DNA of 64,000 nucleotides, taken from NCBI GenBank assembly GCA_001695595.3, contig MBPM02000018.1:682001-746000 (forward strand). Direction: 5' to 3'. The position numbers and the translations under genes were made by a program. Origin of the DNA: Plasmopara viticola. Lineage: Eukaryota > Oomycota > Peronosporomycetes > Peronosporales > Peronosporaceae. Of this stretch, positions 46,030 through 55,861 are shown in pieces (position 1 is the first letter of the stretch; each line of letters starts with the position of its first letter). The notes beneath the pieces are model-generated. The model saw only the letters and a list, made by a program, of their open reading frames with translations, searched no databases and had not been told where the DNA came from.

Positions 46030-49000
46030 TCAGGTTGCTTCGTCGTCTTCGTCCAAGTGGCTTGTGCCTTGAAGAAGGATTTCAAAGTCACGACCGTGTT
46101 GGAGTTGAAAGCGATAGCGACTTTGATACTGCCGGTCACTTTGACGTGGGCGAAAGTCGACACGAATCTCGAATGGTGCGGAAACAAGCGGGGGCGTAGT
46201 GCTTGTGTCGTGGTGCACTCGCTCGGCCATTGAGTCGGTGCCACGGAGATATCCTTCTGCCGATTCGAGCGACGTCGTCGGTCCACGGACTTCACCTGCA
46301 AGCTGTGAGAATATAAAGACTTCAGGCTCATCAGTCAAGTGTGCATGATAACGGCGCGTCTCTTCTTGCTGAGCGCGTGAAAGAGGCTTGGGTTTTGGTA
46401 CATGATGAATGGCAAAGTAAGCAGGGACAATTGTCGGGTTGGCCAGACGCAAGATAATGGATTGAATTGCAGTGACGTGACATCGTTTGAAGGTATAGAC
46501 TGATGGAGACACGAGCAAGGCAGGGTATAGCACCACTGCAGTCAGTCGAATCGTTTGAATGGATGAGGTGGAAAAGAGAATACGCAGGTCGCCGTCGACT
46601 TGAGAGTGTAGAGCCTCAGTTTGGGGCTGGAGAACCTTGGACGGTAAAGAAGTTGATGTAAGAGACGCGGGTGGTTGAAATTGAAGCTCAAGACGCACGG
46701 ACAGTTGCGGTGGTAGTTGAAACAGGCAGGACTCGCTTTGAGCTGAGGAACGGCGATGGGCTGCGGGAAGATGAGATGTCGATAGTGGATGTCGTGGCGC
46801 CAACGAGTCGGCGTTTGCGACGGCAAATGGACCATTGCACTCGACTCGGAACGTCAAGTTTGTTCCCATTCGGTTTTGTAAAACAACCTCACGGCAATGG
46901 AATGGATGCGGTGGTTTCGTTGGAGACAGGAGAGTCGACCATGTCGTGAACTTGATGTGATACGGAGCAAGCAGTTGGGGGGAAGGCAGGAGCGAGTTGG
47001 CTATGCTTGCACTAGTTGAAGCAATCAAAGAAGGTTGCAGCAGTTCTCGCGGCTTGTCGATATACAGCTCAGGTTCGATCGTGTCAGCTGAAAGAAGCAC
47101 ACGGAGACACTTTGGACTGTAAGAAGAAGCACGAGTCTTGCCGATCCTTGGCTGTGGCTTCCGATCAAGTGTGGACGCACGTACGGCAGCAAATGCTTTT
47201 CCAACTGCCAATGTACGACTCTTGTTCTTTTGCTTCGTACGAGTCTTTAAATCGTCCTCGTATCGAGGATCGACTGAAGAATTGACACTGGCTAACGTTA
47301 CTGAAGACTTGGTACCGGAGTCAACGTGGCGATTGTCTTCGACGTGAGATTCATACCAATGCGCATCAGCTAGTAACACAAGTCTTGTTGCTCCCACTTT
47401 GTTTGTCTGGGAATGAAACGTGACTCGAAATGGCATGGTACTAAACGCTGAGATCCATTCCAACTGTGGTTCCACTGTAAACGGACTCTCACTTGGACTA
47501 TCGTGGTCACACGGAGTGATGCAAAGTCGGATCTTTGATCCAAAGTCCACGCGTAACGTGACCGACACGACTTGCTCTTCGCATCCACTTTCCACTACTT
47601 TCCACTTGACATGTGCTCGTTGCGGCCCACGGTTCATGACTTTCAAGACCTTTGTGACGGGCTTTGAACGTACACAGACAGCACCAAAGTGCAGAGTTGG
47701 CGAGTTTTCGCTCGTCTTAGACTTGTTGAAATACAAGCCGACACAGTTGCGCTCGAGTGTCAATGGACTTCCAATGATATTGACATGAGTGTCCAAGATG
47801 ACAGGAAGTGCACCAGTTGCACGACTGACAATGGTATCGACATATGGCCCAGGCATGTTGCTCACACAAGAGACTTGAACGAGGGCTTGGTCCCATGGAG
47901 GAACTGACACGTGTGCGGGGGACACGATGAAAGCTACACCACGATTGAATCGCAACAGTTGACGCAGTTGATCTTGTTCAGCTCGTTGGCGACAATAAGC
48001 ACGTCCAGTCTCGGATTGGTACCGATGCTCATAGTCTTGCGCGTCCGAAAGGCGAGTCATGGGCTTGTGCGCAGACGTCGTGAACGTGCTTGCCAATTGA
48101 TGCTTCTCGACTACCGCTGCTGGATACTTTGAGGCTTCAAAAGCTACCAACGCGTCAATGCCACTATAGTTTTGAATCAGTAGAGTTATCACACGCGTTT
48201 CACCGAGTGGTACACTGTCTCCGAATGCAAGTTGCGGTACGTTGCTTGATGGATTGATGTCTGGTTCCAAGGCACACTGAGCGAGTGAAATTCCTCGCTC
48301 GAGAGCAATCTCCTTTGGGGCTTTTGGCAACTCAAAAGCAGATGAAGAAGCTGCCACGCCGTTGTCTGAATGCAAAGGCGTTTGAACCAATTTGTACGAC
48401 AGCACAAGACCCTTGTGATGACTTGTCACTTCAAACCCCAACGGACCCGGCAGTCCACGGACACTACACGCAAGGAGGGTGGTATATTGACCCAATTGAC
48501 GGGGGGTGTAGCTCAAAGTGACGACAAGTCGTTCTTTCGAGTGAAGGAGGCCTTGCGTTGGTGCGAACGTGACGGTGGAAGCTTGAGATGCACCTTCCGG
48601 TTCTACAAATTTAAAGGCCGTTTCAAGGTTGGAAGCATTGATGAGCTCAAACGTTTGGTGCCTCTCGACTCCCAAGTAACTTGTTCCTATCGCCAAGTGC
48701 CTAGTTGAGAGAAAGACGTCTGGACATTGAATCTCAGCACGACTTGAGACGGTCGCCTGTGTGCTTTGAAAGCCATTGAAAGTCCGTTCCAAGGCCGTTT
48801 GACAGCGAAAATGACCGCGAAAGCGTTCGGGAAGGGCTCCTGCCGCGCAAGTAGCTGTAACTATGCACGACTCGCCGGGGGCGAGGATACCAGCTTCAGG
48901 GGCAAACGTGATAGTGGCTCGTGGTTGGGCATCTTTTAAAGTAAACAAGGTACGCGCCGTCTCGTTGCCAGAGTTTGACGAAGTGGCTGAACGTCGAGAG

Positions 49001-51975
49001 AGGATCGAGTCTCTTGAGTTCGATCGTCGAAGCTTTGGACTGAGAGGCGATTGGGCTGGCAGCGTCACTTCAGACTCGATGTCGGAGATCGATCCTGTAA
49101 CGTGGATGACTTTCCACGGGGTCGGTCGACTTTGTGATGGATTTCGGATCGCCATCAGCGACTCGGCACTCGCTCCAACTACCACTAGCCCGAAATCTAC
49201 TTCTCGAGTAACTATCTCGACTTCTGCCTTAGCAATGCGACCTTCGAGAAGCAGCCACCGCTCATACTGTGGCGTCTTCAAGTTGCTATCGTCGGTTGAA
49301 GACACGAGTCGACAAGGGACGCTAAGTGAGAATGAACCTGTACAGAACGGTGTGAATGCCACGTCAATACGTTGTTGGCCGAAAGACTCTAGCTCTCCTT
49401 CAAGTGGCGAGAGAATAAGATCAAAGGATGGTGCTTGATCACTTGGTACCAACGGTGGTAGCGAAGAACCATTCGTAGCTACGGGCCGTTGCCGTGTCCG
49501 TGCAAGATCCCAGCAGAAGGCGACGCGTGCATCACAGTCATTTGTTACCACGACTGACGATGCGTATTGTTTTTTAAGGTGTAGTACGTGAACGGGTGGA
49601 GGCTCAGACCCTTGAATGGCATCGCTTTCAGTTGGCTTCCACGAGGCAATGAGTGTTGGAGTGATTGTGAAGCTGCCAGGTGTGCCACATCCATAAAGTT
49701 GGATCGAGAATGCTGGGATGGCATCTTGTAGTTCAACAAGAGCAGGTTTTGTTTGAGTGGCTGTGTGCAACAGCGCTTTTAATTGCTCGCTCTGATGAGG
49801 TCCCGGCATACTACACGCTGGAATCCCGTTGATCATTAACGTTGCCTGGCACGCATAAGGACGTGCTTCAGTCGGTGCAAATTCGAGCGTAAACTCTTTC
49901 GACGATGACGAGGCAAAGATTCCACTCGCTGGAGTGATACAGAACGAAGGTGTCCACTTGGATGCAAGTGACGAGCCACTTCCTTCATTCTTTTCATCAT
50001 TGTCGATCAACTGGAGTTGCCACGAATAATTGACAACCACAGGCGTAGCATTGGTCATGACAAGTGTTTGTCGCGCGCTGGCATTCACTACCACTTTATC
50101 TGAGAAATATAAGCGGTCGAGACGATCTTTTTCAAGAGGCTTTAGAGCAATCGGCTTTTGATTTACTTGCGTGGCTGCAATATCGACCTCACAGCCTCGA
50201 CCGACTACTTGAAATACTTGTACGAGACAGTTATTGTAGATCAACACAAAGCGCTCTTGCTGGTCTCCAATTGCATACGGAGTGTAGACAAGCTCCAGAT
50301 CGATACTTTGCCCTTTTTCCAGTGTGAAGGCACTGGGTGTCAAGGAGAACGGACCGATGTCCAGTGACGATTCGAGTGTGGATTCTCGTTCGAGATTTTG
50401 AACCGCTAAATGTGCTTGAGAATTGAGATTGTTGGGATCGTTGAAATGAGAATAGGCTGATTCGGTAAGGAGCCAACATTGGGTATTGCCTCCAAGGTTC
50501 TTGCATTGAATGAAAGTCACGGAACGTCCACCTACCAGAGTGTGTTGCGCCTGCACGACAAGAGGCAACGTTAGCTTGGGACGCTCGCGACTTGCTACGA
50601 GTGGAACAACTAACGTTCCCGAGCCAGCAGCTCCTTGTTTGGTTTCATACTGCACTGTCAAAGTGTCGTGGTAGTCGGCACGAGAGTCTGGTGTAAATCG
50701 AAGTCGGATTTCAATGTGCATGCCCGGTGCGACCAGATTTCGATCCATGGGGAACGTGACGCTAATTAATGAGAAGTGCATTGTACCAGGTGGAAGAATC
50801 CGCGCCGATCGGGACAAAGCGCTGGTATTGCGAACGTACACGGTCTGTTCATACGACTCCCCTCCGTCGTACGAAGTGAATCGAATTGGAGGCTTTGGAG
50901 CAATGGCAAAGCACGTTGTGCCACTCGAAACGCTCTCTGAAAGACGATTTGCTGTCCTTGTTGTGCCGATTTTGCTCCCGTCTCGTCGTGTATATCGCGG
51001 GTTTCGCTGAAAGGCCAGTTTCGTTTCCATCCGTGTCAGAATTGCATGATTTGCCTCTTTTTCAACGATTTTCATCGTCTGAGGTTGCTTTTTGACTCGA
51101 TCGAGACGCTCAAGTGAATTTGTCGCCGCACTTGCTGTGCGTTGCACTGCATGAGCACGTTTGACTTCGGTAATGTCATGTTGATGGTGCGTACGAATCG
51201 CGTCCGTGCGTATCGTTGACGCCCTGGTCGTGTGGAGATACCCTGCCATTTCTTGCTTGTTTGCGTCTGGTTGCCATGGCATTTGCTTGCCACTGCCACC
51301 ACTCTTCTTCCGTCTCTGCTCGTACTCGACCATGAACGTCTTTGCGTGTAGCAAGGCCGGCGCCAACTCGCCACAATCCACTCCATGTTCTTGAGCCATC
51401 TGAACTTCGTGCTCATTGAGCCTTAAATGGGTCGGTCCTACCGGAAGGTGTGTCTTGATATCTAATCCTTGTGCGCTCACTTCCTGGGCAATCCGAGCAT
51501 CAATGTCAGCTGCTTCTTGTCGCCTTGTTTCAATCAAGTGCAGCAAAGACTTTGCTTGCTCGTCTTTGTTCGCTAACTCTTGTGCAATTGCATCTTTCCG
51601 AGCTTGAGCAAGAGCGACAAAGGGACTCTCGTCGACCACCTGCTTGCTCTCATCGTCTTTGCTTGCAGCCTCCTCTCGTCCCTCTAACAAGTCATGACCT
51701 GGTTCTGACTCCATTGAAGCATTGACTTTCAAGTTCAAAGCTTCTGGATCCTTGTAAAATGGATGAAATGCCCGTCGAATGACGTGCGCGACGGCTCCAA
51801 CGGCCACGGAATCGACCTCCTCGTGCTTCTGGTGCGTGCTAAAGCTTTCAAAGGCTTGAGTAGTTGCTTGCAGTGAAGCCATGCCATTCGCAACATCGAG
51901 GTCGAGCGATTTTGCTCCTTGATTCGTTGTGTATGAGCTCGTACTCGCAGCTTCGGTTGGAGACGTTCCTGTCAT
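46030..51975 (-). CDS. DLEC1/CFAP81-like axonemal ASH-domain protein
   Basis: One uninterrupted exon of 1981 residues. I start at ATG 51975 (MTGTSPTEAAS); upstream in-frame codons have no ATG. After a charged helical N-terminus comes KPPIRFTSYDGGESYEQTV, then RNTSALSRSARILPPG, FPMDRNLVAPGMHIEI and RFTPDSRADYHDTL, closely following vertebrate DLEC1. Many further immunoglobulin-like ASH/MSP-type repeats follow, marked by strings such as FSLTPSAFTLEKGQSI, TLEFAPTEARPY and VTFAPTQGLLHSKERL. DLEC1 (CFAP81) is an axoneme-associated protein of motile cilia, so this gene implies flagellate zoospores. CFAP74 and HYDIN share the repeats but not the N-terminal block. A gene of this length without introns is notable. 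Its stop lies 94 bp from the PFK-2 stop. Confidence 0.85.
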   Translation of the reverse strand: MTGTSPTEAASTSSYTTNQGAKSLDLDVANGMASLQATTQAFESFSTHQKHEEVDSVAVGAVAHVIRRAFHPFYKDPEALNLKVNASMESEPGHDLLEGREEAASKDDESKQVVDESPFVALAQARKDAIAQELANKDEQAKSLLHLIETRRQEAADIDARIAQEVSAQGLDIKTHLPVGPTHLRLNEHEVQMAQEHGVDCGELAPALLHAKTFMVEYEQRRKKSGGSGKQMPWQPDANKQEMAGYLHTTRASTIRTDAIRTHHQHDITEVKRAHAVQRTASAATNSLERLDRVKKQPQTMKIVEKEANHAILTRMETKLAFQRNPRYTRRDGSKIGTTRTANRLSESVSSGTTCFAIAPKPPIRFTSYDGGESYEQTVYVRNTSALSRSARILPPGTMHFSLISVTFPMDRNLVAPGMHIEIRLRFTPDSRADYHDTLTVQYETKQGAAGSGTLVVPLVASRERPKLTLPLVVQAQHTLVGGRSVTFIQCKNLGGNTQCWLLTESAYSHFNDPNNLNSQAHLAVQNLERESTLESSLDIGPFSLTPSAFTLEKGQSIDLELVYTPYAIGDQQERFVLIYNNCLVQVFQVVGRGCEVDIAATQVNQKPIALKPLEKDRLDRLYFSDKVVVNASARQTLVMTNATPVVVNYSWQLQLIDNDEKNEGSGSSLASKWTPSFCITPASGIFASSSSKEFTLEFAPTEARPYACQATLMINGIPACSMPGPHQSEQLKALLHTATQTKPALVELQDAIPAFSIQLYGCGTPGSFTITPTLIASWKPTESDAIQGSEPPPVHVLHLKKQYASSVVVTNDCDARVAFCWDLARTRQRPVATNGSSLPPLVPSDQAPSFDLILSPLEGELESFGQQRIDVAFTPFCTGSFSLSVPCRLVSSTDDSNLKTPQYERWLLLEGRIAKAEVEIVTREVDFGLVVVGASAESLMAIRNPSQSRPTPWKVIHVTGSISDIESEVTLPAQSPLSPKLRRSNSRDSILSRRSATSSNSGNETARTLFTLKDAQPRATITFAPEAGILAPGESCIVTATCAAGALPERFRGHFRCQTALERTFNGFQSTQATVSSRAEIQCPDVFLSTRHLAIGTSYLGVERHQTFELINASNLETAFKFVEPEGASQASTVTFAPTQGLLHSKERLVVTLSYTPRQLGQYTTLLACSVRGLPGPLGFEVTSHHKGLVLSYKLVQTPLHSDNGVAASSSAFELPKAPKEIALERGISLAQCALEPDINPSSNVPQLAFGDSVPLGETRVITLLIQNYSGIDALVAFEASKYPAAVVEKHQLASTFTTSAHKPMTRLSDAQDYEHRYQSETGRAYCRQRAEQDQLRQLLRFNRGVAFIVSPAHVSVPPWDQALVQVSCVSNMPGPYVDTIVSRATGALPVILDTHVNIIGSPLTLERNCVGLYFNKSKTSENSPTLHFGAVCVRSKPVTKVLKVMNRGPQRAHVKWKVVESGCEEQVVSVTLRVDFGSKIRLCITPCDHDSPSESPFTVEPQLEWISAFSTMPFRVTFHSQTNKVGATRLVLLADAHWYESHVEDNRHVDSGTKSSVTLASVNSSVDPRYEDDLKTRTKQKNKSRTLAVGKAFAAVRASTLDRKPQPRIGKTRASSYSPKCLRVLLSADTIEPELYIDKPRELLQPSLIASTSASIANSLLPSPQLLAPYHIKFTTWSTLLSPTKPPHPFHCREVVLQNRMGTNLTFRVECNGPFAVANADSLAPRHPLSTSHLPAAHRRSSAQSESCLFQLPPQLSVRLELQFQPPASLTSTSLPSKVLQPQTEALHSQVDGDLRILFSTSSIQTIRLTAVVLYPALLVSPSVYTFKRCHVTAIQSIILRLANPTIVPAYFAIHHVPKPKPLSRAQQEETRRYHAHLTDEPEVFIFSQLAGEVRGPTTSLESAEGYLRGTDSMAERVHHDTSTTPPLVSAPFEIRVDFRPRQSDRQYQSRYRFQLQHGRDFEILLQGTSHLDEDDEAT

Positions 51976-53837
51976 GGCAGGACTGTGTCGGTTGTAGATA
52001 CAATTTTTAGTACTGCTACTACTACTGTGCAACTTACTTTTAGTATTGCTTTAATACATATACCACCCCCTTGTTACATAATACGTTCAATTTGACTCTG
52101 AAAGGATTACAGATATACTCAGGAGCATACTATAATAAAGAGTGTTGTAGATTAAGTCTTGCTTAGGTGTCATTCGCGTAAAATGTACAAAAGACAATCT
52201 TAATTGTGGATAGAGAAAATAAACGTGCTATCTGTTTCATAGGCAGTTTATAATCTTGCCGAATGGACATTGGGCGAAGCAGCATTTGCTGCTGTGGCTG
52301 TGCCAAACATGACCACAGAATTTGCACTAGTTACAAAGGGGATGTAATGGGTAGACAATTGTATGGACTGAGGGCTCTGAGAGGTGCTGGTAGAAGTAGT
52401 GCTCTCAAAACTTGAGATACACCGGTCATTAATGAGAACAGGGTATCTTTCTGGTGAGGATCAAATTTAGTGTGATAGAGTGCCAAATTATGGAGTTTAA
52501 GACTCTTGGGGGCTTGACATCCCGCCATCTACAAAATTTAACGATGTGAAACGTTGGATTTGAACTGGGTTATAGAAACTCTTTTTATATCCCACTAGAC
52601 TCCGGTAATTCGAAAAATATTGCGAAGTATCAACAGCGATCGAAGTTGCCTAAAAGAGGTGATTGATGCTTTATGAGAAAGCAGAAAGTAATAATAGCTC
52701 TCTGGTTGACTGATGGGGATAGCGACAGAACAAATCATTAACGTACAAACCAGTATGAGCCTGGGTGTCGAGGCTTTTAGTGGGGCAGCGGCTTACACAC
52801 CAAGCACGATATTCCACCGAAAAGGGCTTTGGTGAGTTACATTGCCACCGTTGCTGTGCGTAAGGCCTTTTCAGAAAGAGGACTGGGCAGCTGCGTGTCG
52901 ATTAAATACGGGAGAAGTGATATATTCGCGAAAGTAGACGTGAACACCTTTTCTAAAGAGAGGGTCGGGAATTTACCAAATGTAGAGTTGGTGGTGACTA
53001 GCTCATGCTAATGATGCGCTAAGCAGTGCACAGACACGAGAATATGTCGCGAAACACCATGTCCGGGTACACCATGAGCTTGAACTAGATTTGAATTTCT
53101 GACTGCTATAAAAAATGATATACGAAGGTAACCTTCGTGGCAGCCATTGCTTCAATAGGATGCTATGGGATTGACCATTGATGCCGCAAGTTCTGCCAAA
53201 CGCCTCGGCGATGTTTTATTGCCTGAATATACAGCTGCTTCGATTTCTACGGGCTTTTGATTAAACGGTCTTGGGTGATGTATTCGTCTATAGCTGCTCT
53301 GAGTATAATTTGTCGACGCTCAAGACCAATGATTAGTGTGGGCCGAAAGATTTTACGCCAACAATGTAAATGCGTCTTTGCGGCAAGCTGGGTAAAATGT
53401 CAAACAACACCTGTCATGCTATCGGTTAATATGCTCGGAAACGAAATCTTTTGTGCTGAAGAAGTGAGAGCCATTCAGACATGTTACTGTTTTCTCGCAC
53501 GGTAAATGCTAAGCGAATAGAGTGAGGGTAAAGAGTGTGCGTTCAGTTTCCAGTGATTAGGAAAGCGTGAAGAGGAGCTTATTAAAGCGCTTCCTCGCAG
53601 AAATGGTCGGTCGGAACTACAATCAACCTCGTTGTGTAATGACCATCGCTTATATGACGTTAAATCTGACAATTTAGTAACGAGAGGCTGCTATCGTAGC
53701 TAACACGCCTTGCTATTGGTAAATAATAATTATTCTATCAACATGGAAAAATAATCTTGTCATTTATCATACTTTTCACATATTTTAATTTAAGCGTCGG
53801 GCAGGTTTGAATCCTTCTTTTGCACAAGAATTTTGCA
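51976..53837. other. Intergenic region, 1.9 kb
   Basis: AT-rich, short frames only, no family recognised. It carries the divergent promoters of the DLEC1-like and TMEM256-like genes. Confidence 0.55.
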
Positions 53838-54331
53838 ATGAAGGCAGCTGTGATCTCACCAGCATCTTCAATTTGGTGGAAATTCGGAGCACTGTCAGGT
53901 GCCAGCGGCGTGCTAATCGGTATGGCCATAGTAGAAATATAACCACGCGATTGTTTGCGTACGTGTTTGATTGATGCATGTGAGATTATCCATAGGGGCT
54001 TTCGGAGCGCATGGTCTTAAGAAATACGTAAAAGATCCACGCATGTTAAAGAGCTGGGAAACAGCAGCGCAATACCAGCTCATACACTCGGTGGTGCTCT
54101 TGGCCACGCCAATGAGTCGCCGACCAAGTCTTGCGGGAGGCCTCATTACCGCGGGCACGTTGCTCTTCTCAGGCTCGTTATATGCCATGGTGCTTACGGA
54201 ACAGAAGAAACTCGGCATGATTACGGTGCGTCGTATCTTTCAAAATGTCCGATGTATATTCATTCTAATTGGTGATACAGCCATTTGGGGGCATTGCATT
54301 GGTTGCAGGGTGGCTGGCACTGGTGCTGTAG
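53838..54331 (+). CDS. TMEM256/DUF423 family small membrane protein
   Basis: Three exons (53838-53919, 53996-54225, 54281-54331) join to 120 residues. The protein follows the family pattern closely: WWKFGALSGASGVLIGAFGAHGLKK would be the first transmembrane segment and its loop, then SWETAAQYQLIHSVVLLA, a glycine-rich segment with LLFSGSLYAMVLT, and finally GMITPFGGIALVAGWLAL. Four transmembrane helices are expected. The family is widespread in bacteria and eukaryotes and has no settled function; eukaryotic members have been linked to mitochondria. The frame is kept only by these splice sites, so the model is tight. Confidence 0.92.
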
Positions 54332-54577
54332 GAGGGATACAAATTATTAAGAAACTTTGCCTACGCGTATTGTCAATGCATCATCTACTAATTTAATAAC
54401 GTCTCTTGGTAAAGATCGTGTGTCAATGGTCACTTGGTGACGTCTTGTAAGGTCGCCCAAGGAGTCTTTAATCCAACGGACGTCGTTTTAGCAATCAATA
54501 CCGTTATCATATTTGTATTCACCTTCTAGCTTCTTAAGCAGCAGAAAGAAGTTTCTGTTGCAGCTCAAGTTTCAGGG

Positions 54578-55765
54578 ATGATAAAGTATGCGGTTAATGT
54601 GGTATTTACGGTGCTAGTCGTGACCCCTCTCATTGTGCAAGGCGCTTGCCCCAACAAGTGTTCTGGCCACGGCAAATGCGGTCTCAACGACGTCTGTCAA
54701 TGCATGCAAAACTGGATCGGAGGGGATTGCTCGGGTCGACAGTGTCCGTACACGCGTGCGTGGCACGATACGGCTCAGCGTGACGACGATGCGCACTACT
54801 ATGCCGAGTGTGGCAACCGTGGCACGTGTGACCGAGCAACTGGAGAGTGCAAATGTGACGATGGCTTCATTGGCAGTGGCTGTCGTCGGATGCGATGTCC
54901 GAATGACTGCAGTGGCCACGGAACGTGCGAATTTATCGAAGAACTGGCGTCCGATGCATTCCACAAGCAAATTGGCGGAGTCGCAAACCGAAAGTATACG
55001 CTGTGGGACCAAGAGAAGATCATGGGCTGTGTATGCGACGCCAACTATGAAGCGCACGATTGCTCCCGGCGCACATGTCCAAAAGGCGACGATCCGCTCA
55101 CCCCGAACCAATACGATATGGTACAAGCGATCATTTTTGACAAACCAGGGGGTAATGGGTACTTGACGTACTTTGATCCATACGGAAACGCGTATACTAC
55201 GGAAAAGATCACGTTTGGCGGATCGGGCTCGACATTTGACGACGCAACTACTTGTACAAACATTCAGAAAGCGCTTCGTCGGTTACCAAACAATGTACTG
55301 AATACAGTTAGCGTCGAAGCTGCAGGGAGGTTTTATGCGTTTACACGTTCGGATCCAACGGATTCGACGGGGTATGGCACGATCAATAAAATCATCAATA
55401 CTGACGCTGCAGCGTACGGGTCTGGCGGGACCCAAATTAAGGGCGTTTGTGAAGTGATCTTTTCGTCAGAGCCCGGGTCGACTGGATACCAGTATTTACT
55501 TGGTTGTAATGTGGCTGCTCATAGTACAAATGGCCAGCATCCAGTGACTGATGGTGTCACTTCTGGTACATGCGTCGTAAAGGAGGTGTATCCAATAACA
55601 TTGGGGACTACAGGCATGATTGCCGAAGATACGGCAGTGTACCGTCCGCTTACTGAACTCTCAGAGTGCTCGGGTCGAGGCACTTGTGACTATGACTCAG
55701 GAACGTGCGAGTGCTTTGCCGGCCACATGGGCTTGGCATGCCAAAAGCAGGAAGCGCTGGTGTAG
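54578..55765 (+). CDS. Secreted EGF-domain protein, mastigoneme-like
   Basis: Single exon, 395 residues. Residues 1-22 form a clear signal peptide ending VQG-A. EGF-like modules follow: CPNKCSGHGKCGLNDVCQC, CGNRGTCDRATGECKC, CPNDCSGHGTCEFIEEL and, after a cysteine-poor central region of about 180 residues, CSGRGTCDYDSGTCECFAGH. The repeated CSGHG/C-D-x-x-T-G-x-C-x-C pattern and the PNDCSGHG...FIEEL string resemble stramenopile mastigoneme proteins (Ocm1/Sig1/PnMas2 group), which form the tubular hairs of the anterior flagellum. A role in zoospores is likely; another EGF-type cell-surface function is possible. No transmembrane segment or GPI signal is seen at the end. Convergent with RAD51C, 96 bp apart. 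Confidence 0.85.
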   Translation: MIKYAVNVVFTVLVVTPLIVQGACPNKCSGHGKCGLNDVCQCMQNWIGGDCSGRQCPYTRAWHDTAQRDDDAHYYAECGNRGTCDRATGECKCDDGFIGSGCRRMRCPNDCSGHGTCEFIEELASDAFHKQIGGVANRKYTLWDQEKIMGCVCDANYEAHDCSRRTCPKGDDPLTPNQYDMVQAIIFDKPGGNGYLTYFDPYGNAYTTEKITFGGSGSTFDDATTCTNIQKALRRLPNNVLNTVSVEAAGRFYAFTRSDPTDSTGYGTINKIINTDAAAYGSGGTQIKGVCEVIFSSEPGSTGYQYLLGCNVAAHSTNGQHPVTDGVTSGTCVVKEVYPITLGTTGMIAEDTAVYRPLTELSECSGRGTCDYDSGTCECFAGHMGLACQKQEALV

Positions 55766-55861
55766 AGCAGATTGGCAGCGCCGATAGCACTTTTCATTTA
55801 ATGATTAGACGAAAGGGCTGATTTTTAACCTTTCGTACTTTGTGCGCTAAATAAGTGTCTT

